From CAWJFJ01 sp963800065 (GTDB lineage: Bacteria; Actinomycetota; Acidimicrobiia; Acidimicrobiales; UBA8190), in NCBI GenBank assembly GCA_963800065.1, contig CAWCZO010000003.1, positions 372,001 through 436,000 on the forward strand: a stretch of 64,000 nucleotides of DNA. The letters run 5' to 3'. The position numbers were made by a program, and so were the translations under genes. The notes under the pieces are model-generated. The model did no database searches. It was not told where the DNA came from and saw nothing but the letters and a program-made list of their open reading frames with translations. Positions 9,203 through 17,980 of the stretch are shown here, one piece after another (position 1 is the stretch's first letter; the number at the start of each line of letters is the position of its first letter).

Positions 9203-10195
9203 ATGTCAGTCGACCTGCCTCTTCTAGCGAGCGGCACCGTGGCGCCCGAGCCGATCGCCATCTCCACCGACTACAGCAGGGCCGACCGCTTCTACCGCAG
9301 GGGCGTCTGGACCGTGGCGATGGGCGTGCTGCTGCTGCTCTTCCTCATCGGCCTCTTTCTGCTGAAGAGCGGCCTCCCGGCCTTCCGGGTGGCGGGCTGG
9401 CACTTCTTCACCCGGTCGGGCTTCCAGACCCTCGGCAAGCACCCGTCCTTCGGCGTTCTGGCCTCGCTCGTGGGCACGCTCGAGGTTGCGGCCGTGGCCA
9501 TGTTGGTGGGCACGCCGATCGCCATCGGGACGTCGCTCTTCCTCAGTGAGTACGCGCCGCTGTGGATGCGCCGTCCGCTGATCTCCATGGTCGATCTGGC
9601 CGCCGCCATCCCGAGCATCATCTTCGGCCTCTGGGCGGTCTTCGAGCTGGAGACCAATGTGGTGGGTTTCAGTACGTGGTTGTCACGCCACTTCGCGTTC
9701 ATACCGTTCTTCAAGGTCAACAGCCCGCCCCTGAACGCCTCGCTGTTCATCGCCGGGCTCGTGGTCGGCCTGATGATCGTGCCCATCGTGGCGTCCATCA
9801 GCAGGGAGGTCTTCTCCCTCGCCCCACCCGGAGAGCGCGAGGCCGCCCTGGCCCTCGGCGCCAGCCGGTGGCAGATGATCCGAACCGTCGTCCTCCCCTT
9901 CGGGAGGGGCGGCATGATCGGCGCAGTCATGCTCGGACTCGGTCGGGCCCTCGAGGAGACCATCGCCGTCTCCATCATCCTCAGTACCGCCTTCAAGGTC
10001 AGTCCCATGATCCTCCAGCACGGCGGGTCCACCATCTCGCAGCTGATCGCCGTCAACTTCGGTTCGGGCGGCAAGCTCGGGCTCCAGGACCTCCTGCTGT
10101 GCGGTTTTGTCCTCTTCGGCATCACCCTGATCGTCAACCTCATCGCCTCGGCCATCGTCAACAGGTCGCGAAGCGGTGCCGGAGTCGACCTGTGA
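9203..10195 (+). CDS. pstC: phosphate ABC transporter permease PstC
   Basis: This 330-aa integral membrane protein has about six transmembrane helices and the binding-protein-dependent permease loop EREAALALGASRWQMIRTVV (EAA motif), which docks on PstB. The N-terminal extension before the first helix is short and cytoplasmic. It forms the inner-membrane channel for phosphate together with PstA. The pstA start codon overlaps its stop (GTGA at 10192-10195), so the two are translationally coupled. Length and motifs fit the family well. Confidence 0.93.
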   Translation: MSVDLPLLASGTVAPEPIAISTDYSRADRFYRRGVWTVAMGVLLLLFLIGLFLLKSGLPAFRVAGWHFFTRSGFQTLGKHPSFGVLASLVGTLEVAAVAMLVGTPIAIGTSLFLSEYAPLWMRRPLISMVDLAAAIPSIIFGLWAVFELETNVVGFSTWLSRHFAFIPFFKVNSPPLNASLFIAGLVVGLMIVPIVASISREVFSLAPPGEREAALALGASRWQMIRTVVLPFGRGGMIGAVMLGLGRALEETIAVSIILSTAFKVSPMILQHGGSTISQLIAVNFGSGGKLGLQDLLLCGFVLFGITLIVNLIASAIVNRSRSGAGVDL

Positions 10196-11459
10196 GCACC
10201 GACCTCGATATGCCGCGTGCCGGGGCCATCCTCGTCGAATCGCCTCCGGGGGTCCCACCGTCGGCAGATGAATGGCGGTCCGACCCACGAAGGGAGAGCG
10301 ACGGCCCGGGTGGTCCGCCACCTGAGCCACGGCGGCTCCCCTCACCGTTGCGGCCCAGCGACTTCGGCAAGAGGGACGTGGGACTGCTGGTGCTGGCCGC
10401 CTTCTCCTCCTTCTGCATGGTGTGGGTCGTCTTCAATCAGCTGACGATCCTGTCCGGAGCTTTCGGGTTCCTCGTCTGCTGGTACGTCGACTTCCTGGTG
10501 CTGACGTGGATCGCCACCGCACAGGTGATCGAGCGCAGGGTGGCGACCGACCGGGTGGTCGCCGTCGTCGTGGTCAGCGCCGCCCTGCTGGTCGTCTCCT
10601 TGGTGGTCTTCATCGTGGTATGGGTGGCCTACAAGGCGGTTCCCTCCATTCACTGGGGCGCGCTGTTCACCAAGGACCAGCAGCATTTTCAGGTGGCGGC
10701 GCCCAACGCGCTCAGTACCGTCGGCATCCTCCATGCGATCATCGGCACCTTCGAACAGGTGCTGATCGCCGCGGCGATCGGTGTGCCCGCCGCCGTCGCC
10801 ACCGCCGTCTTCCTCAACGAGGTGCGCGGTCGCGGTGCGCGCATCGTGCGTACCGTCGTGACGGCCATGAGCGGGACACCATCGGTCGTGGCCGGCATCT
10901 TCATCTACTCGATCCTCATCCTCGACCATGTCCTGACCTACTCCGGGTTCGCCGCCTCGTTGGCCCTCACCGTGATCCTCCTGCCATCGGTGACGAGAGT
11001 GGTCGAGGAGGTGCTCCGAGTGGTCCCGAGCGGGTTGCGCGAAGCGTCGGCCGCCCTCGGGAGCCCCGCAGTGGAGGACGACGTGGTCGGTGGTCCTGCC
11101 GACCGCTCGTTCCGGTGTGGTGACGGCGGTGCTCCTGGGCATCGCCCGCATCGTGGGTGAGACCGCCCCGCTGCTGTTCACGGCGTTCGGCTCTCAGGTC
11201 ATCAACGCCAACCCGCTCCGCCAGCCCCAGTCGGCCCTCCCGTTGGTCATCTGGTCCAACGTCCGCACCGGCCCAGCCGGTGCTGATCGACCTGGCCTTC
11301 CAGGCCGCATTCGTGCTGATGTCCATCGTCCTCATCCTCTTCGTGCTGGCCCGGGTCTTCAGTCGGACGAAGGGCAAGAAGACGGGCAGGCAGGACGACA
11401 CGCTGGCCCGCATGTTCGTACCGATCCCGATCACGAGTGAGAGCGAGAGCAACCAATGA
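10192..11459 (+). pseudogene. pstA: phosphate ABC transporter permease PstA, two apparent frameshifts
   Basis: Translation starts at GTG 10192 inside the pstC stop. It gives a permease with a long N-terminal cytoplasmic segment, several transmembrane helices and the EAA-like loop (GLREASAALGSP). The family sequence then continues one frame over (QWRTTWSVVLPTARSG, IVGETAPLLFTAFG). It shifts by +1 once more near 11272 to finish QPVLIDLAFQAAFVLMS and end at 11459, overlapping pstB by ATGA. Removing one C from the run at 11064-11067 and one from 11272-11274 restores a full-length PstA. Both changes are in C runs and every neighbour is intact, so base-calling error is more likely than real inactivation. 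Confidence 0.85.
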
Positions 11460-12280
11460 CGACCGGAATGCTGGCCGACACGGCACCCTCCTCCGTTCGT
11501 TCGCGACTGACTGCCGGTCGTCTCGTGGCCGAGGGAGTGTGCGCCTGGTTCAGCGGCCGGCTCGTCCTCGAGTCGGTGTCTCTCACGATGGAGCAGTCAA
11601 GGGTCGCTGCGCTCATCGGGCCCTCGGGCTGTGGCAAGTCGACGTTCCTGCGCATCCTGAATCGGATGCACGAAGTGGTGCCCGGAGCCCAACTGGCCGG
11701 TTCCGTCGAATTGGACGGGGTCGACATCTACGGTCCCGGCCAACGGGCCATGGATACTCGGCGACACATCGGTATGGTGTTCCAGAAGCCCAATCCCTTT
11801 CCCGCCATGACCATCACGCAGAACGTGCTGGCCGGGCTCAAGTTCTCCCGCACGAACCCGCATGACCGGGACGCAGTCGTCGAGGAGTCGCTGACCAAGG
11901 CGGGCCTGTGGAAGGAAGTCAGGGATCGGCTCGGCGAGCTCGGAGGCGCCCTCTCCGGTGGCCAGCAGCAGCGCCTCTGTATCGCCCGGGCCCTGGCGGT
12001 CAAGCCGAGGGTGCTTCTCATGGACGAGCCGTGCTCGGCGCTCGATCCGACCTCCACCATGCGGATCGAGGAGACCATCCGCGACATCGCAGACGAGGTC
12101 ACCGTCGTCATCGTGACCCACAACATGCAACAGGCCCAGCGGGTATCGGACACCTGCGCCTTCTTCCTGGCCGAGGAGAACATGCCGGGTCGCGTCATCG
12201 AAACGGGTGCCACGGCACAGATCTTCGGAGCGCCGACCGACCAGAGGACGTGGGACTATGTCAACGGCCAATTCGGCTGA
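11456..12280 (+). CDS. pstB: phosphate ABC transporter ATP-binding protein PstB
   Basis: This 274-aa ABC ATPase has Walker A GPSGCGKST, Q-loop MVFQKPNPFP (the PstB-type signature), LSGGQQQRLCIARAL and Walker B VLLMDEPCSALDP, followed by the H-loop VTHNM. It energises phosphate import through PstC/PstA. The ATGA overlap with pstA at 11456 marks an operon. No phoU follows, which is unusual for a pst operon; phosphate-binding-protein genes follow instead. Confidence 0.95.
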   Translation: MTTGMLADTAPSSVRSRLTAGRLVAEGVCAWFSGRLVLESVSLTMEQSRVAALIGPSGCGKSTFLRILNRMHEVVPGAQLAGSVELDGVDIYGPGQRAMDTRRHIGMVFQKPNPFPAMTITQNVLAGLKFSRTNPHDRDAVVEESLTKAGLWKEVRDRLGELGGALSGGQQQRLCIARALAVKPRVLLMDEPCSALDPTSTMRIEETIRDIADEVTVVIVTHNMQQAQRVSDTCAFFLAEENMPGRVIETGATAQIFGAPTDQRTWDYVNGQFG

Positions 12281-12284
12281 ACCG

Positions 12285-14027
12285 ATGCGCTCCCCGGCAG
12301 CATCTCGCCGGACCCGCCTGCGCTCGATAATCCTTGCGCAGCTGGCCTGCGCCGGGATGGCGGTCACGGTCCTCTTCGCCACCGCGGTTCCGGCGGCGGC
12401 GGACCCGACGCTGCAGTCCACGGGGTCGAGTTTCGCCGGCGTGGCCATCCAGGAGTGGGTGGGCCAGGCCAGCACCCTCTACGGGACCAACATCAACTGG
12501 CAGGTCTCTTCGTCCGTGATCGGTCTCAACAACCTCGCCCAGAGCCAGGTCGACTTCGCCGCCTCGGACATCCCCTACAGTTCGCAGCAGTCCACCTACT
12601 ACCCGACGCAGCCCTACCAGTACATGCCGGATGTGGCCGGCGGCCTCGCCTTCATGTACAACCTCAACGGTAACGACGGGCAACAGATCAACAACCTCGT
12701 TCTCAACTCGTCCCTGATCGCCAAGATCTTCCTCGGCGAGATCGTCAATTGGGACGACCCGGCCATCGCCGCCGCCAACCCCCAGCTCGCCGGTGACCTT
12801 CCGAACCAGGAGATCATCCCGGTGTTCCGCTCGGACGCCTCCGGCGAGAACTACCTCTTGTCCGATTACCTGCTCCACCAAGACGGGGCCGAGTTCACGG
12901 CGGCGCAGAACGCGTTCGAATCGGCCAATCCCGGAGACCCGACGGCCATTTGGCCCGTCCCGGCCCAAGGGTCGAATCCCTCTCCGACGACCTACCCCGG
13001 TTGGGGGAAGGGCAATCTGGTCGGGGAGTCGGGCTCGGACAACGCCGCCAACTACGTGGCCGCCGTGTCGAGCGTCGGCTCCATCACCTATGTCGAGACG
13101 GCCTACGCCAAGGAGCACAATTTCCCGGTTGCCTCCCTCATGAACGCCAGCGGCAACGCCGTCCAGCCGACGTCGCTCAATGTGGCGACGGCCCTCGAAG
13201 CGGCGGTCTTGCACCCCGACCTCACCCAGGACCTGACCAACGTCTACACCGACCCGACCGCCAACGCCTACCCCCTCTCCGCCTACAGCTACCTGGTCAC
13301 CCCCTGCTCGCCGCAGCTCGCCGCCGCGCAAGGCTCCAATTGCGCCAGTTCCGGACCGGGGGAACCGCCGACCGGTCCCACATCGGATTTCCCTCCGCAG
13401 AAAGGCCAGGAGCTCGGACAATTCGTCGACTTCCTGGCCTGTGCGGGGCAGGAGAAGATGGCCCTGCTCGGCTACTCCCCGCTCCCACCCAACCTGGTGC
13501 AAGAGGACTTCGACGCCATCGGGAGAATGCCCGGCGGCCAGCAGCCGCCACCCGTCTCGGCGGCAACCTGTCAGAACCCCTACGTCACCGGCGCGCTCCC
13601 GTCCACCGGGGGGCCCAAGATCACCGGCCAGTCCGGGGGCGGCGTCGGTTCGGCCGGCTCAGGCACCACCGCGACAGCGGCCGGTGAAGGCGCGGGCGGG
13701 GGCAAGGCGCCCGTCGCCGCCGTTTCGAGCCCCACTGCTCAGAGTGCCTCGAGCACGTTGACGCCCGCCGAGGTCGCCGCCGGCTACGCCGAGGTCAACG
13801 GCAAGCTGGTGCCGAAGATGGCCGCACCGACGGTTCCCTCCAAGTACCCGCGGATCGACGCGCTCACGTCCGCCATCGAATCCATCGTGCCGCCCCACCT
13901 GCTGGGTTACGTCGGGGGGGCACTCCTGGTGCTGGCCGCGGTCTTCGGTCCCCCCCTGGTCGCCATGACGAGGCGGCGCAGGCGGGCGACGGTGGACTCC
14001 TCGCCCGGTCAGGAGTTGGTGGCATGA
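12285..14027 (+). CDS. membrane-anchored PstS-like phosphate-binding protein
   Basis: This 580-aa protein has an N-terminal signal peptide (cleavage after AVPAAA) and a periplasmic-binding-protein domain of the PstS type at about residues 40-400. Matches are DPTLQSTGSSFAG, SQVDFAASDIPYS, PVFRSDASGENYLLSDYLL and GKGNLVGESGSDNAANYV. A Gly/Ala/Ser-rich linker then leads to a C-terminal transmembrane helix and an RRRRR stop-transfer tail. It is thus held in the membrane by its C-terminus rather than by a lipid, which differs from typical Gram-positive PstS lipoproteins. The ATG at 12285 lies just after the pstB stop. It probably delivers phosphate to PstCA, although a longer frame could start inside pstB. 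Confidence 0.8.
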   Translation: MRSPAASRRTRLRSIILAQLACAGMAVTVLFATAVPAAADPTLQSTGSSFAGVAIQEWVGQASTLYGTNINWQVSSSVIGLNNLAQSQVDFAASDIPYSSQQSTYYPTQPYQYMPDVAGGLAFMYNLNGNDGQQINNLVLNSSLIAKIFLGEIVNWDDPAIAAANPQLAGDLPNQEIIPVFRSDASGENYLLSDYLLHQDGAEFTAAQNAFESANPGDPTAIWPVPAQGSNPSPTTYPGWGKGNLVGESGSDNAANYVAAVSSVGSITYVETAYAKEHNFPVASLMNASGNAVQPTSLNVATALEAAVLHPDLTQDLTNVYTDPTANAYPLSAYSYLVTPCSPQLAAAQGSNCASSGPGEPPTGPTSDFPPQKGQELGQFVDFLACAGQEKMALLGYSPLPPNLVQEDFDAIGRMPGGQQPPPVSAATCQNPYVTGALPSTGGPKITGQSGGGVGSAGSGTTATAAGEGAGGGKAPVAAVSSPTAQSASSTLTPAEVAAGYAEVNGKLVPKMAAPTVPSKYPRIDALTSAIESIVPPHLLGYVGGALLVLAAVFGPPLVAMTRRRRRATVDSSPGQELVA

Positions 14028-16774
14028 GGGCGGGGACGGCCCGGGTGAGTGCGCGGATCGTGGCGTGCGCGGCCTTGGTGCTGGCATCGACGGGCATGGC
14101 GATCGTGGCGCTGTCGGCACCCAGCGGGGCCAAGCCCCCGAAGCCCAAGATCGCCTTGGTCAAGACGGCTTCCATCTCGAGCTTCGTGGGACCGGGCACC
14201 GCCGTCACCTACAGCTACAAGGTGACCAACACCGGCAACGTGACGCTCGGTTCGGTGGGCGTCACCGACCCCATGCCCGGTCTGTCGGCCATCAGTTGTC
14301 CCACCACCACCCTGGCGGCGGAGGCGTCGGAGACGTGTACGGCCACCTACACCACCACCCAGGCCGACTTCGATACGGGCTCCATTACCAACACGGGTAC
14401 GGCCACCGGGACACCCCCGCACGGGAGCGTGGTGACAGCCACCTCCTCGGTGACGGTGCCGCAGTTGGGCATGACCCCTTCCACCTGTGCGGACGACAAG
14501 GCGCAGGGGTGCATCGCCACCCTACCGTGCAGTACCGGAACGTGCCCGACCGTCGACGTCAGTCCGAACACCGACCTGCGCGACGGTCAGAACGTATCCA
14601 TCAAGGTGACCGACTTTCCTTCGACGGACAGCTTTCGGGTCGCCTTGTGCTCGGGCATCACCTCGGCCACCGACCCGTCCTGTCTGGCGGGCATGTGGGA
14701 GAACACGAGCTACAGCCCCATAAGCATCCCCGTCGACGACAACGCCGCGCAGCAAAACCTCACCTCGGCCACCTATCCCGTGTTCTTCGATCCCTCGGGT
14801 GAGGACAACAGCCTCATACCCGCACTCGACATCCTCCAGAACAACCACATGCCCGGCTTCAACTGCGACGACACCGTCGACCCGTGCGACATCGTCGTCA
14901 CCGATGAGGCCGGACAGGGGCCGGTCGTCGGGTTCGGCCCTCCCGTGGACGCCACGAACAGCGTGATCATCCCATTGACCTTCAGGGCTCTGGAGGCGGG
15001 TTGCCCGGCGAATACTCCGGCCCTCAACACCGATTCATCGACCAGCGTCGAGCAGTTGATACCGACCGTGGTGGACAGCACATGCAACGGGCCGAACGGT
15101 GTGGTGGCCCTCAACACCACCGACGACAACGCGTCGGCGGTTGCCGATTTCGCCTCCGGCGGAGCTGCGGTGGCCTTCATCGACAATCCGATGGACCCCA
15201 CAGAAATGGCACCGTTGAAGGGGGAGGCGTACGCCCTGGTACCGGTGGCCGTGTCGGCCAGCACGGTGTCCTTCCTGGCCGGCGATATCCTCAACGGCCT
15301 GTCGGTCCCGATTTCGACATACAACCTCACCCCCGACATGGTGGCGGGATTGATCAACTCCGCCTACGAATCACCCGAGGGGAACCCGACGTACATATAT
15401 CCGGGAGGGGTGCAAACCGATGACTTCGCCGACTCGGACAATCTCACCTCGGCGCTCGCCACGTCCGGTGTGACCTGCACGATGCTCTACAACTGCCCGA
15501 CATCCAACCAACTCGATTGGCTGGCCGACAACCTGGACGCCTTCGACCTCGTGAATCCGTTGTCGGCCGACTCCGTGTCGAAGGATGGCGTGACTCCCCA
15601 GTCGTTCGGCTCCTTCATGTCCGATGTCCCGAGCGGGGCCAGCTACGAGACCACCGACTGGTTGTGCCGCGCCCCGAATCCGGCCCTCACCGTCACCGTG
15701 TTCGAGCCCGACCAATCGGGTGATCCCGTCGCCACCCAGGTCAGCGTCGACGATCCGAACTCGGCGGCGACGACCTTCACCACGGTTCCCCAGTCCTCCG
15801 TGTGGCCGCCGCCCGGTGACGCCCATGCCCCGTGGGTCTTCCCCTCCTGTGCGGGGATCTCGGAATTCCCGTCGATCTCGGGTACCTCGAGCCAGTTCTC
15901 CTCCGCCCAGTCCCCGGCGCTGCAGGCCTACAAGATCCGCGGCTATGCCTACGGGGGCGGAGAGGTGCCCCTGCCCCAGAACGGTTCGGACCCGCTGGCC
16001 GCCTTCGGCATCATGGACTCGTCGGAGGCCTCGTTCTGGGGCCTGGGCGAGGCGAGCCTCGAGAACGCCAGCGGTAACTTCGTAGCCCCCACCACGGCCA
16101 GCGTCGAGGCCGGGCTGGCGGCGGCCCAGCCGTGCACCACGGTCTCGCCCACCTGTCCCGCCAACACCTACCAGTTCAACTGGTCCGATCCCGACCCGAC
16201 GGCGTACCCCATGCCGGACATCACCTACGCCATCGTGCCCACAGCCGGGGTGTCGGCCGCCACCACCACGGCCATCTCGAACCTGGTGACCAACATGATC
16301 AACTTCTCGACCTCACAAACGCTACCCGCCGGGTACTTCCCCATGCCGGCCGGCATGGCCAAGGCCGCCCTGGCCGCCCTGCACACCGCCCTCTACGCGT
16401 CGCCCGCTTCGCCGGCCAACAGTGGTCGCTCATCGTCCCTGTCGAGCGTGTTCACGATCCCCGAAAGCAGCGTTTCCCCCGCTGTGGCCCCGTCGACGAT
16501 CGCAAAGACTTCGCTGAGCTCGTCGACGACCGCTGGGGCCCAGGTGACGACGAAGGGCGGTCCGTCGAGCTCATCGGCGAAGAGGGCTCCGAAGGCCAGA
16601 TCGCGCCCTCCGGTGATTCCCGTTGACCTGAGCGTAATCTTCCTGGGCACGGCCGGCCGGTTCCTCCTGCCCTCTGCCCTCGTCGTAGCGCTCCTCTGCT
16701 TCGTCGGTGGCCTCCTGATCCTCCGACGCGCCCGGTCCAAACGGGAGCACGAAGTGGCCGGAGAAATCTCATGA
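14024..16774 (+). CDS. cell-surface multidomain PstS-like protein with DUF11-type repeat
   Basis: This 916-aa exported protein begins with a signal peptide. It then has a DUF11/DUF7507-type beta domain (LVKTASISSFVGPGTAVTYS, VTNTGNV) at about residues 45-150 and a neocarzinostatin-like segment (VSPNTDLRDGQNVSIKVTDF) at about 185-280. A long diverged phosphate-binding-protein domain follows (GEAYALVPVAVSAS, YNLTPDMVAGLINSAYESPE). A Ser/Thr-rich stalk, one transmembrane helix near the C-terminus and a basic tail complete it. Start and stop overlap both neighbours by ATGA, so it belongs to the pst transcript. The domain assignments are from pattern recall. I infer a surface-exposed ligand-binding or adhesive role linked to phosphate. 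Confidence 0.7.
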   Translation: MRAGTARVSARIVACAALVLASTGMAIVALSAPSGAKPPKPKIALVKTASISSFVGPGTAVTYSYKVTNTGNVTLGSVGVTDPMPGLSAISCPTTTLAAEASETCTATYTTTQADFDTGSITNTGTATGTPPHGSVVTATSSVTVPQLGMTPSTCADDKAQGCIATLPCSTGTCPTVDVSPNTDLRDGQNVSIKVTDFPSTDSFRVALCSGITSATDPSCLAGMWENTSYSPISIPVDDNAAQQNLTSATYPVFFDPSGEDNSLIPALDILQNNHMPGFNCDDTVDPCDIVVTDEAGQGPVVGFGPPVDATNSVIIPLTFRALEAGCPANTPALNTDSSTSVEQLIPTVVDSTCNGPNGVVALNTTDDNASAVADFASGGAAVAFIDNPMDPTEMAPLKGEAYALVPVAVSASTVSFLAGDILNGLSVPISTYNLTPDMVAGLINSAYESPEGNPTYIYPGGVQTDDFADSDNLTSALATSGVTCTMLYNCPTSNQLDWLADNLDAFDLVNPLSADSVSKDGVTPQSFGSFMSDVPSGASYETTDWLCRAPNPALTVTVFEPDQSGDPVATQVSVDDPNSAATTFTTVPQSSVWPPPGDAHAPWVFPSCAGISEFPSISGTSSQFSSAQSPALQAYKIRGYAYGGGEVPLPQNGSDPLAAFGIMDSSEASFWGLGEASLENASGNFVAPTTASVEAGLAAAQPCTTVSPTCPANTYQFNWSDPDPTAYPMPDITYAIVPTAGVSAATTTAISNLVTNMINFSTSQTLPAGYFPMPAGMAKAALAALHTALYASPASPANSGRSSSLSSVFTIPESSVSPAVAPSTIAKTSLSSSTTAGAQVTTKGGPSSSSAKRAPKARSRPPVIPVDLSVIFLGTAGRFLLPSALVVALLCFVGGLLILRRARSKREHEVAGEIS

Positions 16775-17751
16775 CGACGACAGACGTAACAAACGAGCGG
16801 GAAGCATTTCCCGGTGCCGAGTCGTGGCCGGTTCTGCGAAGCGTGGCCGGCGATGAGGGTACGCGCTCGGAAGAGGGTGAAGACGTCGTCGACCGTGGGG
16901 TTGATCGAAAGGCACCGGGCTCGGCGCCGGCGATCGTCCTCGTCGGGGTGGCGCTGGTCACCGTGGCCGCTCTGCTGGCCGCCTTCTTCGCCTATGTCTT
17001 CGTGTTCAGCTCCGTCACGGCCGGCAGGAACCAGCAACGGCTCACGGCATCGCTCATCGGCCATCCGCTGACGGTGACCAGCCTGGTCGAAGGGCACCCC
17101 CCGTCCGAAGGCAGTGCCATCGCCGTGCTCGACATCCCCGCCCTCAAGCTGCACCAGGTCGTGGTCGAGGGCACGAGCGCGGCGGACCTGATGAAAGGCC
17201 CCGGGCTCATGCCCGGCACCGTCCTACCCGGCACACCGGGCAATGCGGTCATCGCGGGCCGCCGGGTCACGTTCGGCGCTCCCTTCGGCTCGCTCGACAC
17301 CCTCAGGCACGGCCAGAAGATCAAGGTGGTCGACGGTGCCGGCACGTTCACCTACGTGGTGAGCCACGTCGAGACGGTCCCGTCCGGACATCGGGACGTG
17401 GTCGGGCCGACGGCCACGAACCGGCTCACGCTGATCACCGCTGACGCCGGGTTCCTCACCAGCGGGCGACTGGTCGTGGTGGCGCAGCTCAAAGGAGCAG
17501 CGGCGACGGTCGACGTGGTGAGGGGTCGGATCCCCCCCAATACTGCCCTGGCCCTCAACGGCGACCCGGCGGCCGGGTGGCTCACCCCGCTCTGGATGCT
17601 GATCACGGTGGGTGTCGTCGTGGCCGCCGTCGCGGCTGCGGTGCGTTGGCGGCAGCCCTGGCTGGTCTACCTGTTCACTGCCCCGATCGTGCTCATGTGC
17701 GGGCTTTTTGCCTGTCAGGCTCTGGCGCGCGCCCTCCCCGCCACGTTCTGA
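16771..17751 (+). CDS. sortase-fold protein lacking catalytic His and Cys
   Basis: This 326-aa protein has a cytoplasmic N-terminus, one transmembrane helix at about residues 52-80, an extracellular sortase domain at about 115-240 and two C-terminal helices. The domain matches class E/D-type sortases (IAVLDIPALKLHQVVVEG, GTPGNAVIAGRR, LITADAGF, GRLVVVAQ). Where active sortases have His in AGHR, this one has Arg164 (AGRR); where they have Cys in TLITC, it has Ala224. The catalytic Arg (233) is kept. It should therefore not be an active transpeptidase. It is coupled to the preceding gene by ATGA, suggesting a structural or chaperone role for the surface PstS-like proteins. Confidence 0.8.
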   Translation: MTTTDVTNEREAFPGAESWPVLRSVAGDEGTRSEEGEDVVDRGVDRKAPGSAPAIVLVGVALVTVAALLAAFFAYVFVFSSVTAGRNQQRLTASLIGHPLTVTSLVEGHPPSEGSAIAVLDIPALKLHQVVVEGTSAADLMKGPGLMPGTVLPGTPGNAVIAGRRVTFGAPFGSLDTLRHGQKIKVVDGAGTFTYVVSHVETVPSGHRDVVGPTATNRLTLITADAGFLTSGRLVVVAQLKGAAATVDVVRGRIPPNTALALNGDPAAGWLTPLWMLITVGVVVAAVAAAVRWRQPWLVYLFTAPIVLMCGLFACQALARALPATF

Positions 17752-17830
17752 GCAACCCGCCACTCTGGCCGTAGGCAGTGCCACAGATTGCGGTGTGGCA
17801 GCTACCGGGTGTCGTCAGTCGATTCCGCAC

Positions 17831-17916
17831 GTCACCAAGAGTTCACCCAAGAGCGCCAAGAGTTCACCCAAAACCTGAGTGTTCGTGACGTTCAGATTAC
17901 CTGGCCTCTCTAGCTT
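17831..17916 (+). promoter_or_regulatory. candidate PHO-box promoter with 16-bp direct repeats
   Basis: The 16-mer CCAAGAGTTCACCCAA occurs twice, at 17835-17850 and 17856-17871, 21 bp apart, about two helical turns. A third GTTCA is at 17890. Downstream come CCTGGC at 17900-17905 and TAGCTT at 17911-17916 as a possible -10. This mirrors the region before pstC. It probably binds the same phosphate-starvation regulator in front of the gene at 17981. Confidence 0.5.
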
Positions 17917-17980
17917 TCCTCTGAGGGGGATCGGAGCGGAATCGGCCCCTTGCAACCATTCCACCGATTAAAGGAGAAAA

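Noticed and set aside
13590..13615. LPSTGG in the PstS-like protein at 12285 as a sorting signal
   Set aside because: It lies more than 100 residues before the C-terminal helix, so it does not form a sorting signal with the helix and basic tail.
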